Shown: positions 18,128 to 27,030 of the stretch, piece after piece
Layout: every line of letters begins with the position of its first letter
Position numbering within the stretch: position 1 is the first letter of the stretch
Assembly (NCBI RefSeq): GCF_004153685.1
Contig: NZ_SDQD01000003.1
Location: 186,001 to 250,000, forward strand
Source: Pollutimonas harenae
GTDB lineage: Bacteria; Pseudomonadota; Gammaproteobacteria; Burkholderiales; Burkholderiaceae_B
Length of the DNA: 64,000 bases
Reading direction: 5' to 3'
Position numbers and translations under genes: made by a program
The notes under the pieces: generated by a model
Seen by the model: the letters and a program-made list of their open reading frames with translations, nothing else
Told to the model about the DNA's origin: nothing
The model's database searches: none

Positions 18128-18826
18128 TTAGTCTTCGTTCGCGAGCAGTGCGCGATAAGTCACTGCACCGATAATGCCACCTACAATGGGGGCCAGCCAG
18201 AACAGCCACAACTGCTCCACTGCCCAGCTGCCTTGAAACAGCGCAACCGCAGTCGAGCGTGCGGGGTTCACGGAAGTGTTGGTGATGGGAATGCTGATCA
18301 GGTGAATCAAGGTAAGCGACAGGCCTATGGCCACGCCCGCCAGCCCGGCGTGGCCGCGTTTATGTGTAGCACCCATGATAATGAGCAAAAAGAACGCAGT
18401 CAGCACCACTTCGGCAATCAAGGCGGCCATCAGCGAATAATGATCTGGCGAATGCTCGCCATAACCATTCGAGGCAAAGCCGCTACTTGCATCAAAACCC
18501 ATCTTGCCACTGGCAATAAGGTACAAGACAGCCCCTGCAGCAATACCGCCCAGCACCTGAGCAATGACATAAGGTACAAGTTCGCGGCCGGGAAAGCGCC
18601 CCCCGGCAACCAGGCCGAACGTCACAGCCGGGTTGATATGACAGCCCGAGATATGGCCGATGGCATAGCACATGGTCAACAAAGTCAGACCAAAGGCAAG
18701 CGCCACCCCCATAAAGCCAATACCAAGCTCAGGAAAGGCGGCGGCAAAAATAGCGCTGCCGCAACCACCAAACACCAACCAAAAAGTCCCAAAAAATTCA
18801 GCACTGCAGCGTTTTGTAAGTGACAT
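18128..18826 (-). CDS. aqpZ: Aquaporin Z, water channel
   Basis: This inner-membrane water channel has six transmembrane helices and two half-helices. The 232-residue protein has both NPA motifs, NPAVTF in loop B and [11 protein letters not shown] in loop E, the latter containing the selectivity-filter arginine. The N-terminus [17 protein letters not shown] is typical of AqpZ rather than of glycerol facilitators. A strong GGAGGGGAGG ribosome site precedes the ATG. It is apparently monocistronic. Confidence 0.95.
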   Translation of the reverse strand: MSLTKRCSAEFFGTFWLVFGGCGSAIFAAAFPELGIGFMGVALAFGLTLLTMCYAIGHISGCHINPAVTFGLVAGGRFPGRELVPYVIAQVLGGIAAGAVLYLIASGKMGFDASSGFASNGYGEHSPDHYSLMAALIAEVVLTAFFLLIIMGATHKRGHAGLAGVAIGLSLTLIHLISIPITNTSVNPARSTAVALFQGSWAVEQLWLFWLAPIVGGIIGAVTYRALLANED

Positions 18827-18943
18827 AGAGCCTCCCCTCCAATTCTGTCATGCCGAAGTTTATCGGGAGCAGGTTCGAAGAAAGAGTTTTCAGCTGGAAA
18901 ATTTACAATTAATAACAGTTCTGGCGATTATCCGGGCCAGAGC

Positions 18944-21238
18944 CTAACCCGCCATATGAACACTGTCAGACGTCGCCAGCGGCGGCTGGAAGCGGCGTAG
19001 ACGTAGTGCATTACCCAATACAAACACACTGGACAAAGCCATGGCACCCGCAGCAAAGATCGGCGACAGCAGTACTCCCCACGCTGGGTACAACACACCA
19101 GCCGCCACAGGAATGAGGGCGGTGTTGTAGGCAAACGCCCAGAAGAGGTTCTGACGAATATTACCCAGGGTCGCCTGGGACAGCGCGATCGCGTTGGGTA
19201 TGCCCTGCAAGTTACCCGACATCAGCACAACATCGGCGGACTCCACTGCCACGTCGGTACCACTGCCGATCGCCAGACCGACATCGGCCTCGGCCAATGC
19301 GGGCGCGTCATTGATACCGTCGCCAACAAAAGCCAACTGACCGTAAGTGGCTTTCAGCCGACGCACCGCCTCTACCTTGCCTTCAGGTAGAACCTCGGCC
19401 ACCACTTCGTCGATGCCCAGTTGCCGGGCAATAGCCTGCGCCGTGCGTGCATTGTCGCCGGTAATCATGGCCACTTTCAGGCCCAATTGGTGGAGTGCCT
19501 GAATGGCACCAGGAGTGCTGGCCTTGATTGGGTCGGCCACCGCAATAATGGCGGCCAATCTGCCATCAATAGCTGCGTATAGCGGCGACTTTCCTTCGTC
19601 GCCCAAACGCGCGGCAGTGCTAGAAAACACGTCAATATCGATGCCCAATTCACGCATATAGCGGTCTGCACCGACCTGCACGCGAACGCCCTCAACCGTC
19701 GCACGCACGCCCATGCCGGTCACGGAGTCGAAATCTGTCATGGAAGGCAGGACAATGCCCTCTGCCTCGGCCGCCTCGACCACTGCCCGGGCAATAGGGT
19801 GTTCCGAACGCGACTCCACCGTCGCCACGGCGGCCAGCACCTGGCTACGCTCAAAGCCGTCAGCCATCTCCAGATCTGTCAGTACCGGACGGCCTTCAGT
19901 CAATGTGCCGGTCTTGTCGACGGCTACAACCTTGGCGTCCTTGAGCAATTGCAAGGCCTCGCCTTTGCGAAACAACACACCCATTTCAGCGCCCCTGCCC
20001 GTTCCGACCATGATGGAGGTCGGGGTAGCCAGGCCCATGGCACAAGGACAAGCGATGATGAGCACAGCCACCGCGTTGACCAGTGCAAAGCTCAGTGCCG
20101 GTGATGGCCCAAAAACCAGCCACACCAGAAAGGTCAGCAAGGCAGCCAGCATGACTGCCGGCACGAACCACAGCGTGACTTTGTCGACCACCGCCTGGAT
20201 CGGCAGCTTGGAGCCCTGGGCCTGCTCAACCAGGCGAATGATCTGAGCCAGCATGGTCTGCCCCCCCACGGCGGTAGCTCGCAGCGTGAGTGCGCCCTTC
20301 TGATTGACAGTTCCGCCGACCACAGCACTGCCCGCCTTTTTTTCGACAGGAATGGGCTCACCTGTGAGCATGGATTCATCGACAAAGCTGCGGCCATCGG
20401 TCACTTCACCGTCGATCGGTACCCGCTCGCCAGGACGCACCTCAACGATATCGCCCAAGGCGACCTCATTGATTGGAATGTCGACAATATTGCCGTCACG
20501 CACGATGTGCGCAACTTTTGCCTGCAACTTGATCAGACGTTTGATGGCCTCGGAGGTACGGCCCTTGGCTCGCGCCTCCAGAAAGCGCCCAAGCAAGATC
20601 AGCGCCACAATGACCGCGGCGGCTTCGTAATAAACATTCACCGTACCATCGGGGAGCAGGCCAGGCGCAAAAGTCGCGACCACTGAATAGCCAAACGCAG
20701 CGGCCGTACCGACTGCAACAAGCGAATTCATATCCGGTGCGAGACGCACCAGGGCGGGAAAGCCCTTTTGGTAGAAACGGCGCCCCGGAATAGCCAGAAC
20801 CAGCATAGTGAGTACAAACTGCACATACCAGCTGTTCTGCATGCCAATGGTCGCTTCAATCCATTCGTGCATGCCCGGGATCATGTGCGAACCCATTTCC
20901 AGCACAAACACCGGCAGCGCCAACACAATAGCCAGGAAGAGGTCGCGCTTGAGCTCTGCCCGTTCCGCGTCCTTCTTGCTGCTCGCCTCGTCGTCGGCCT
21001 GTACACCTGTATTAATGGTATGAGCGTCGTAACCGGCCTTTCCGATGGCCGCCACGAGTGCTTCGATGCCAGCCACACCGCTGACGAAAGCGCGTTCTGT
21101 CGCCAGATTCACCGTAGCTTCCGTCACACCAGGCACAGCCTTGAGTGCCTTCTCGACACGACCCACACACGAGGCACAGCTCATGCCATCGACTTCCAGC
21201 TCGATGGCGCTGGCCGGCATCTTATCTATGCTTGGCAT
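18944..21238 (-). CDS. copA: Copper-exporting P1B-type ATPase CopA
   Basis: CopA pumps Cu(I) from the cytoplasm across the inner membrane at the cost of ATP. Residue numbers are from the ATG at 21238, chosen because AGGAG is spaced 7 bp from it; the ATG at 21244 lies only one base behind that site. A single HMA domain has GMSCASC (Cys 21 and 24). The membrane CPC motif is at 397-399, the phosphorylated aspartate in DKTGT at 441-445, and SEHP and GDGINDAP follow. The total is 764 residues. Regulation by a CueR-type activator is indicated by the promoter at 21280-21310. Confidence 0.96.
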   Translation of the reverse strand: MPSIDKMPASAIELEVDGMSCASCVGRVEKALKAVPGVTEATVNLATERAFVSGVAGIEALVAAIGKAGYDAHTINTGVQADDEASSKKDAERAELKRDLFLAIVLALPVFVLEMGSHMIPGMHEWIEATIGMQNSWYVQFVLTMLVLAIPGRRFYQKGFPALVRLAPDMNSLVAVGTAAAFGYSVVATFAPGLLPDGTVNVYYEAAAVIVALILLGRFLEARAKGRTSEAIKRLIKLQAKVAHIVRDGNIVDIPINEVALGDIVEVRPGERVPIDGEVTDGRSFVDESMLTGEPIPVEKKAGSAVVGGTVNQKGALTLRATAVGGQTMLAQIIRLVEQAQGSKLPIQAVVDKVTLWFVPAVMLAALLTFLVWLVFGPSPALSFALVNAVAVLIIACPCAMGLATPTSIMVGTGRGAEMGVLFRKGEALQLLKDAKVVAVDKTGTLTEGRPVLTDLEMADGFERSQVLAAVATVESRSEHPIARAVVEAAEAEGIVLPSMTDFDSVTGMGVRATVEGVRVQVGADRYMRELGIDIDVFSSTAARLGDEGKSPLYAAIDGRLAAIIAVADPIKASTPGAIQALHQLGLKVAMITGDNARTAQAIARQLGIDEVVAEVLPEGKVEAVRRLKATYGQLAFVGDGINDAPALAEADVGLAIGSGTDVAVESADVVLMSGNLQGIPNAIALSQATLGNIRQNLFWAFAYNTALIPVAAGVLYPAWGVLLSPIFAAGAMALSSVFVLGNALRLRRFQPPLATSDSVHMAG

Positions 21239-21279
21239 GTTCATGCTCCTATATCCAGTAATTGATTCGATATGGAGAC

Positions 21280-21310
21280 AGCTTAATCCTTACCATCGTT
21301 GGAAGGTCAA
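21280..21310 (-). promoter_or_regulatory. MerR/CueR-type copA promoter
   Basis: On the minus strand a -35 TTGACC (21310-21305) and a -10 TAAGCT (21285-21280) are separated by 19 bp, the long spacer typical of MerR-family promoters. The spacer contains the dyad ACCTTCC-N6-GGTAAGG, which closely resembles known CueR/HmrR copper operators. No cueR-like gene lies in the window. Confidence 0.8.
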
Positions 21311-21353
21311 GGATATAGTCAAAATGCTCAAGCAGCGGCTCATTTCGGCCAAA

Positions 21354-22532
21354 CTACAGCGTGGCCTCCGTTCCCAGAATAGCGGTGGACTGGCTCGATA
21401 AGGTGCCGCCGTTACCGTTCACCAGAGCCAGCTCGGCGCCCTGGACCTGTCGTTCGCCGCATTCGCCGCGCAACTGTCGCACAGCCTCGATCAGGATAAA
21501 AATTCCGTACATGCCGGGATGCACGCAAGACAGACCACCCCCATTGGTATTGACCGGCAGGTGGCCACCCGGGGCAATACCGCCATTACTCACAAAGTCT
21601 CCGGCTTCGCCCTTTTTGCAAAAGCCCAGGTCTTCCAGAAACAGCAGGGTATTGATGGTGAATGCATCATAAACTTCGACCACATCGATGTCGGCCGGTG
21701 TCACTTGTGCCATGTCGTAGGCTAGTTGGCCAGATTGTTGGGCCGCCGTCACGGTCAGATCGCCCATGGAAGAAATCTGGCGGTTCCAGACAGCAGTCGA
21801 ATTGCCCAGCACATAGACAGGCTTTTGCTTGAGCGACTTGGCGCGGTCTGCGCGGACCAGCACGAATGCACCGGCCCCGTCGTTGACCAGGCAGCAGTCT
21901 CGCGTAGTCAGCGGGTCGGACACCATGCGGGCCGACAACACCTCGTCTATGGATAGCGGGTCGCGCATCAGCGCTTCGGGATTCAGTTGCGCCCATTTAC
22001 GGGCCGCCACGGCGACCTCAGCCAACTGTTCACGAGTGGTGCCATACTGATACATATGACGCGCAGCCGCCAAAGCATACGAGCTCAACGGATTCAACGG
22101 GTTGTACGGTATTTCGTAAGGTTGCGGATCCAGTTTACGTCGCACGGCGCCGATCTCGGCGCGGCTCAGCGTGGATGTGCGTTGCGTACTGCCATAGCAC
22201 ACCAGCACGGCATTGCACTGGCCCGACTCCAGCGCGTGTATGGCTGGCAGCAAGTGGGCGACAAAACTGGAGCCGCCCAGCATGGTGCTTTCGATAAAGG
22301 TGGGCTTGATGCCCAGATGCTCAATGACGGGCATGACCCACATTGTGGCAGCCACGCTGGCCGTTGCAATTCCGTCGATGTCCTGCATGGTCAGGCCTGC
22401 ATCCGTCACAGCACGGTGGGCCGCCTGGACCAGAATTTCCATTTCTGTATAGCCGGTGGCAAAACCAATACCGGCGTGACCCACCCCCGCAATGGCGGTG
22501 GCGCCTCGAAGTCGCTTGTCTATCATTCTCAT
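21354..22532 (-). CDS. Thiolase-fold protein lacking the usual nucleophilic cysteine; candidate acyl-CoA retro-aldolase
   Basis: The 392-residue product belongs to the SCP2/lipid-transfer thiolase group. At the place of the N-terminal active-site cysteine it reads ESTMLGGSSF (81-90). The C-terminal cysteine region reads LVNGNGG, so both thiolase cysteines appear missing. The conserved EVYDAFT (286-292) and HPG (338-340) remain. Cys-less members paired with a DUF35 protein, such as mycobacterial Ltp2 with ChsH2, are aldolases that cleave 3-hydroxyacyl-CoA side chains. The start overlaps the stop of a DUF35 gene by four bases, which supports such a complex. Assignment as aldolase rather than thiolase is an inference. 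Confidence 0.8.
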   Translation of the reverse strand: MRMIDKRLRGATAIAGVGHAGIGFATGYTEMEILVQAAHRAVTDAGLTMQDIDGIATASVAATMWVMPVIEHLGIKPTFIESTMLGGSSFVAHLLPAIHALESGQCNAVLVCYGSTQRTSTLSRAEIGAVRRKLDPQPYEIPYNPLNPLSSYALAAARHMYQYGTTREQLAEVAVAARKWAQLNPEALMRDPLSIDEVLSARMVSDPLTTRDCCLVNDGAGAFVLVRADRAKSLKQKPVYVLGNSTAVWNRQISSMGDLTVTAAQQSGQLAYDMAQVTPADIDVVEVYDAFTINTLLFLEDLGFCKKGEAGDFVSNGGIAPGGHLPVNTNGGGLSCVHPGMYGIFILIEAVRQLRGECGERQVQGAELALVNGNGGTLSSQSTAILGTEATL

Positions 22533-22936
22533 GCCTTTGTCGGATTGAAGACCACCAGCTTGCCTTCGTCGCTGTCGGCAACCTGGGCTTGTACAGGCAT
22601 GCCGATGGTGACATCGGTCGGCGCTACGCCTTCTACACGGCTCATCATGCGTACGCCCTCTTCCAGATCAATCAGCGCCACGTTGTAATCACCGCCCTGT
22701 TCAGGCTTGCGCCTGACCACCGTGGTGGAATAGACCGTGCCGCGCCCGGTCGGTGCAAACCACTTGAGTTGGTCGGAACCGCAGTGCGGGCAAATCATGC
22801 GTGGATAGAAGATGCTGCGTTCACAGCTGGCGCAGCGCTGGATCAGAAAGGTGCCCTGGTCCAACTGATTGCGATAGTAAAGATCCGCGCCGGTCGACGT
22901 GGCGTCGGCAGCGAGGCTGGTTTGTGAAGAAAGCAT
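22529..22936 (-). CDS. DUF35 / OB-fold zinc-ribbon partner of the thiolase-like protein
   Basis: The 135-residue product has an N-terminal zinc ribbon (CASCERSIFYPRMICPHCGS, two CxxC pairs) and a C-terminal OB-fold (GRGTVYSTTVV, then PYNVALIDLEEG-like DYNVALIDLEEG). Proteins of this type bind acyl-CoA and stabilise Cys-less thiolase/aldolase subunits. The ATG at 22936 is preferred over longer readings into the promoter region. It is the first gene of a two-gene leftward unit with the thiolase-fold gene. The conserved 35-bp element lies 42 bp upstream. Confidence 0.85.
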   Translation of the reverse strand: MLSSQTSLAADATSTGADLYYRNQLDQGTFLIQRCASCERSIFYPRMICPHCGSDQLKWFAPTGRGTVYSTTVVRRKPEQGGDYNVALIDLEEGVRMMSRVEGVAPTDVTIGMPVQAQVADSDEGKLVVFNPTKA

Positions 22937-22977
22937 ATCGGGTCTCGAATTTTTAATGGGTTTGCCCCAGTGTCCCC

Positions 22978-23012
22978 TGCAAACTGGAATTTTGGCAATT
23001 TTGTTTTGCTTA
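22978..23012. promoter_or_regulatory. 35-bp conserved element, copy 1 (between DUF35 and enoyl-CoA hydratase genes)
   Basis: The pattern TGCAAA-N8-TTGGCAATT-T-TGTTTTG-C-TTA occurs here, in the divergent control region. A near-identical copy stands at 29627-29661 in the second divergent control region of the same gene cluster; the 21-bp core is identical at 19 positions and the spacer has equal length. A binding site of a shared regulator, or a shared promoter core, is the likeliest reading. Confidence 0.65.
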
Positions 23013-23092
23013 GGCCCCGCTTTTGATGTAATTAATGGTACGCCGGACGGACAGGCGCTAAGCTTATGGCTCTTGAAGCAAAAGGCGGGAAC

Positions 23093-23890
23093 ATGTCTCA
23101 CGTTTACCAGCATATTCAATTCAACTATCAGGAAGGCGTCGGCCATATTGTGTTGAATCGCCCCAATACCCTGAATAGCTTCACGCAGATCATGCATGAC
23201 GACCTTAAGGCAGCGCTGTCCTTCCTCGAGTCGCGCAATGACTTACGAGGCGTCATCCTTACCGGTACAGGTCGCGGCTTCTGTGCCGGCCAGGACCTAT
23301 CCGAACGCAAACCTTTGCCGCCGGGACAGCGACGCGACCTGGCCGAAGGCATAGACAAAAACTACCGCTCCCTGGTGCTGCGCTTGCGTGCCTTGCCTGT
23401 ACCGGTAGTCTGCATCGTCAATGGTGTCGCTGCCGGAGCGGGCGCAAGTGTAGCGCTGGCCTGCGATATCGTCATCGCCGTGAAGTCGGCCAAGTTCATC
23501 CAGGCATTCGCCAAAATAGGCTTGCTACCCGATGCGGGCGGTACTTATTTCTGGCCGCGTCTGGTAGGCATGCAGCGTGCCATGGGTGCCGCTCTGTTTG
23601 CCGAGCCTGTTACGGCGGAAACAGCCGCGCAATGGGGACTGATCTGGCGCTGCATTCCCAACGAAGAACTCGACGCCACCATTGAATCGGTACATCGCCA
23701 CCTGGCCGATGGTGCCACCCGCGCTTTTGCAGCCACCAAGCAGGCGCTGTATGAGTCAGGCGATCATTCGCTCGAAGCGCAAATCAATATCGAACGCGAC
23801 CTGCAACGGGAATTGGGCTATACAGACGACTACCTGGAAGGCATGCATGCCTTCGGCGAGAAGCGCCCGCCGCGCTTTACGGGTCGCTAG
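23093..23890 (+). CDS. Enoyl-CoA hydratase/isomerase family protein (PaaG-like)
   Basis: The 265-residue crotonase-fold enzyme hydrates or isomerises enoyl-CoA thioesters. The oxyanion-hole segments are GRGFCAGQDLSER and VNGVAAGAGASVALACD. GLLPDAGGTYFWPRLVG resembles the PaaG-type isomerases, in which this aspartate acts and the first glutamate of true hydratases is missing. I chose ATG 23093 with an AAGGCGGG site; the ATG at 23066 has no ribosome site. It is the first gene of the rightward unit continuing into SDR, MaoC and CoA-transferase genes. The exact reaction is not determined. Confidence 0.85.
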   Translation: MSHVYQHIQFNYQEGVGHIVLNRPNTLNSFTQIMHDDLKAALSFLESRNDLRGVILTGTGRGFCAGQDLSERKPLPPGQRRDLAEGIDKNYRSLVLRLRALPVPVVCIVNGVAAGAGASVALACDIVIAVKSAKFIQAFAKIGLLPDAGGTYFWPRLVGMQRAMGAALFAEPVTAETAAQWGLIWRCIPNEELDATIESVHRHLADGATRAFAATKQALYESGDHSLEAQINIERDLQRELGYTDDYLEGMHAFGEKRPPRFTGR

Positions 23891-23966
23891 CGTCCATGCG
23901 TCCAACAGGCCTGTTTTCACCGCTATGTCGGTGCCAACCACATCGCAAAAAAATATGGAGTCAAAC

Positions 23967-24854
23967 ATGAGTGAATCAGTCAAAGGTAAAGTCGCCGTTG
24001 TGACCGGCGCAGGAGGTGGTATCGGCAAGGGCATCGCCCTGGGACTGGCTGCATCGGGTGCCAGCGTCGTCGTCAACGACATCAGCGCCGAACACGCCCA
24101 GAAGGTGGTGGACGAGATCAAGGCCGCAGGTGGCCAGGCTGTTGCCAATATCGATAGCGTTGCCACGCGCGTCAGCGCCAACAACATTGTCCAGAACGCC
24201 GTTGACACCTTCGGCAAGATCGACATCATTGTCAACAATGCCGGTAACCTGCGCGATCGCCTCTTCCACAAAATGAACGAAGAGGAATGGACCCAGGTCC
24301 TGGACGTACACCTGAACGGTTCGTTCTATGTCAGCCGTGCGGCTGCACCGTTTTTCCGCGAGCAAGAGTCAGGCGCCTACGTGCACATGACGTCCACCTC
24401 CGGACTTATTGGCAACTTCGGCCAATCCAATTACTCGGCCGCCAAGATGGGCATCGTGGGACTGTCCAAGTCCATTGCACTCGACATGTCGCGTTTCAAC
24501 GTGCGCTCCAATTGCATTGCACCCTTCGCCTGGACCAGCATGACCAGTTCCATTCCTGCTGAAACACCTGAAGAAAAAGCACGGGTCCTGAAGCTGCAAA
24601 AAATGGAAGCAGGCAAGATCGCGCCGCTGGTCGTCTACCTGGGCAGCGACGCTGCAGCAGCCGTGACTGCACAGATCTTTTCCGTACGGGCCAACGAAAT
24701 CATGCTTTTCAGCCAGCCACGCCCTGTGCGTTCCGTACACATGTCTGACGGCTGGACACCCGAGAGCATTGCCGAGATCGCTATTCCCGCCATGCAGAAC
24801 AGCTTCTTCAAGCTCGAACGCTCGCCCGAAGTCATCGGCTGGGATCCCATCTAA
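23967..24854 (+). CDS. SDR-family 3-hydroxyacyl-CoA dehydrogenase-like oxidoreductase
   Basis: The 295-residue short-chain dehydrogenase has the nucleotide motif TGAGGGIGKG, an acidic residue after strand 2 (VVVNDIS, favouring NAD), NNAG, and the catalytic Ser plus YSAAK. The C-terminal extension to PEVIGWDPI resembles the dehydrogenase part of HSD17B4-type multifunctional enzymes, which oxidise (R)-3-hydroxyacyl-CoA. That matches the R-specific MaoC hydratase encoded next. The ATG at 23967 has a GGAG site 8 bp upstream; the in-frame ATG at 23955 is an alternative. Confidence 0.85.
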   Translation: MSESVKGKVAVVTGAGGGIGKGIALGLAASGASVVVNDISAEHAQKVVDEIKAAGGQAVANIDSVATRVSANNIVQNAVDTFGKIDIIVNNAGNLRDRLFHKMNEEEWTQVLDVHLNGSFYVSRAAAPFFREQESGAYVHMTSTSGLIGNFGQSNYSAAKMGIVGLSKSIALDMSRFNVRSNCIAPFAWTSMTSSIPAETPEEKARVLKLQKMEAGKIAPLVVYLGSDAAAAVTAQIFSVRANEIMLFSQPRPVRSVHMSDGWTPESIAEIAIPAMQNSFFKLERSPEVIGWDPI

Positions 24855-24871
24855 GCACTGAAGGAAAGACC

Positions 24872-25735
24872 ATGGCACTGGACTACCAGCTGATTAAGAA
24901 CTGGACTTTCGACGATGTCCGTCAAACCTACACAGACAAGGACAGCATTCTGTATGCCCTGAGTATCGGGCTAGGTCAGGATCCGCTGGATCCCTTACAA
25001 CTGCCTTTCGTCTACGAAGCAGGTCTCAAGGTCTTTCCGTCCATGGCCGCTGTGCTTGGCTATCCGGGCTTCTGGATGCAAAACCCAAAGGCCGGCATCA
25101 CTTGGGTCAAGCTGGTGCATGGCGAACAGCGCATGCGTTTTCACCAGGCCCTGCCCCCGGCAGGCGAGATCATAGGCCGCACCCGCGTGTCGCATGTGAT
25201 TGACAAGGGAGCCGATAAAGGCGCTCTGGTGATTGTCGAACGTAAGATCTATAACGCTGCCAACAACGCCCTGCTGGCGACGGTGGAGCAAACCACTTTC
25301 TGTCGCGCCGACGGCGGCTTTGGGCAAGGCGATGTACCGCCAGAAGCTTTGCCCAAAGTACCGACTACCGCGCCCAACTACGTGTGCGAATTGCCGACCT
25401 TGCCGCAGGCCGCATTGCTGTATCGCCTGAACGCCGACCCGAATCCCCTGCACGCCGACCCTGTCATCGCACAGCAGGCAGGTTATCCGCAGCCCATCCT
25501 GCACGGGCTGTGCACATACGGCGTCGCCGCACATGCTATTGTTAAAACCTTGTGCGGTTACGATCCCGACCGGCTGCTATTCCTGAACACACGCTTTTCC
25601 GCCCCGTTTTACCCAGGTGAAACACTAGCGGTCGAAATGTGGACGGGCGCCGACAGTACCGTACAGTTTCAGGCACGAGCCGTTGAACGCGGCATCGTGG
25701 TGTTAGGTAATGGAATAGCAGGAATAAAACAGTGA
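24872..25735 (+). CDS. MaoC-like (R)-specific enoyl-CoA hydratase
   Basis: The 287-residue double hot-dog protein is of the hydratase-2 type. Its second half contains the signature YRLNADPNPLHADP with the catalytic Asp and His (D-x4-H), followed by PILHGLCTYG. The first half is the degenerate substrate-binding hot dog. Such enzymes add water to trans-2-enoyl-CoA to give (R)-3-hydroxyacyl-CoA. The gene is 17 bp behind the SDR gene, and its stop overlaps the CoA-transferase start, so product channelling between these steps is plausible. Confidence 0.9.
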   Translation: MALDYQLIKNWTFDDVRQTYTDKDSILYALSIGLGQDPLDPLQLPFVYEAGLKVFPSMAAVLGYPGFWMQNPKAGITWVKLVHGEQRMRFHQALPPAGEIIGRTRVSHVIDKGADKGALVIVERKIYNAANNALLATVEQTTFCRADGGFGQGDVPPEALPKVPTTAPNYVCELPTLPQAALLYRLNADPNPLHADPVIAQQAGYPQPILHGLCTYGVAAHAIVKTLCGYDPDRLLFLNTRFSAPFYPGETLAVEMWTGADSTVQFQARAVERGIVVLGNGIAGIKQ

Positions 25736-26931
25736 GTGAACGCAAGGCCCCCCTGGACGGTATCAGGGTATTGGATTTATCCCGAGTATTGGCTGGACCA
25801 TGGTGCAGCCAGAATCTGGCTGACCTGGGTGCGGATGTCATCAAGGTCGAACGCCCCGGCATGGGCGATGATACCCGTGGTTGGGGCCCTCCCTTTCTGA
25901 AGGATGCCGACGGCAACGACACCAGCGAAGCGGCCTATTACTTGAGCACCAATCGCAACAAGCGCTCCATCACCATCGATATCGCCAGCCCCGAGGGCGC
26001 GGAACTCATCCGCGACATTGCAAAGCAAAGCGATATCCTGATTGAGAACTTCAAATTTGGCGGCCTGAAAAAATACGGTCTGGATTATGAATCCATCAAG
26101 GCTATCAACCCCAAGCTGATCTACTGCTCGATCACCGGCTTTGGCCAAACCGGCCCCATGGCACCACTACCCGGCTACGACTTCATGATCCAGGGCATGG
26201 GTGGCCTCATGAGCATCACCGGCGAGCGTGACGATCTGCCCGGCGGCGGGCCGCAAAAAGCGGGTGTAGCCGTTACCGACCTGTTCACCGGCATGTACGC
26301 CACGGTGGCCGTGCTGGGTGCCTTGCAGGAACGCCATCGCAGCGGCCTGGGCCAGCACATTGATGTAGCCTTGCTCGATTGCCATGTGGCCATGCTGGCC
26401 AACCAGAATCTGAACTACATGACGTCGGGCGTGGCGCCCGAACGTGCCGGCAATGCGCACCAGAATGTGGTGCCATACCAGGTTTTCGCGGCCAGCGACG
26501 GCCACCTGATCGTGGCCACCGGCAACGACTCACAATACCGCGCGTACTGCCAGGTCATGGGCCGCCCCGACCTGGCCGACAACCCTGATTACGTCACTAA
26601 CCGGCAGCGACTGACCCATCGCGTGGCGCTGATCAAGGAACTGGAAGCCATCATGAAAACGCGCACGCGTGATGACTGGATTTCGTCCCTCCAGAAAGCC
26701 GGTGTGCCCAGCGGACCCATCAACAACATCCAGCAGGTTTTTGACAACGAACAAGTCAAATCCCGTGAAATCTGGAAAACCCTGCCTCACCCGGTAGCAG
26801 GCACTGCCCCCAGCACAGCCAATCCCATCCGCTATTCCGACACACCCATCCAGTACCGCATGGCGCCGCCATTGCTCGGACAGCATACGGATCAAATCCT
26901 GGAAGAGCTGGGATTGCAGGGCAGGAAATAA
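25732..26931 (+). CDS. Class III (CaiB/BaiF) CoA-transferase
   Basis: The 399-residue product transfers CoA between carboxylic acids. The N-terminus LDGIRVLDLSRVLAGPWCSQNLADLGADVIKVE is the hallmark of the family, followed by TNRNKRSITID and the YDFMIQGMGG region. It starts with GTG in a GTGA overlap with the MaoC gene. It could activate the pathway substrate or recycle CoA from a product. The acyl-CoA ligase at 28056-29597 offers a second route of activation. A terminator follows at 26951-26987. Confidence 0.92.
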   Translation: MSERKAPLDGIRVLDLSRVLAGPWCSQNLADLGADVIKVERPGMGDDTRGWGPPFLKDADGNDTSEAAYYLSTNRNKRSITIDIASPEGAELIRDIAKQSDILIENFKFGGLKKYGLDYESIKAINPKLIYCSITGFGQTGPMAPLPGYDFMIQGMGGLMSITGERDDLPGGGPQKAGVAVTDLFTGMYATVAVLGALQERHRSGLGQHIDVALLDCHVAMLANQNLNYMTSGVAPERAGNAHQNVVPYQVFAASDGHLIVATGNDSQYRAYCQVMGRPDLADNPDYVTNRQRLTHRVALIKELEAIMKTRTRDDWISSLQKAGVPSGPINNIQQVFDNEQVKSREIWKTLPHPVAGTAPSTANPIRYSDTPIQYRMAPPLLGQHTDQILEELGLQGRK

Positions 26932-26950
26932 CACGGTCAACTCACGCTAA

Positions 26951-26987
26951 AAGGCCTGGATCCGACTCAATACCGGATCCAGGCCTT
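26951..26987 (+). terminator. Rho-independent terminator after the CoA-transferase gene
   Basis: A perfect 14-bp stem (26951-26964 with 26974-26987, 9-nt loop) is followed by ATTTCTCTT. It ends the rightward unit from 23093. Read on the minus strand it is followed by TTAG, so it may also end the convergent unit. Confidence 0.8.
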
Positions 26988-26994
26988 ATTTCTC

Positions 26995-27022
26995 TTGACG
27001 CCTGAACATATTCAGGCGTCAA
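26995..27022. terminator. Second stem-loop between convergent units
   Basis: A perfect 12-bp stem (26995-27006 with 27011-27022) has a CATA loop. It lies just downstream of the leftward Bug gene, which ends at 27031, and probably acts with the neighbouring hairpin as a convergent terminator. Confidence 0.6.
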
Positions 27023-27030
27023 GATCAGGT

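Noticed and set aside
22992-23012. Possible sigma-54 promoter (TTGGCA...TTTTGC)
   Set aside because: The GG-to-GC distance is 14 rather than 12 bp, and the second copy of the element has GA instead of GC.
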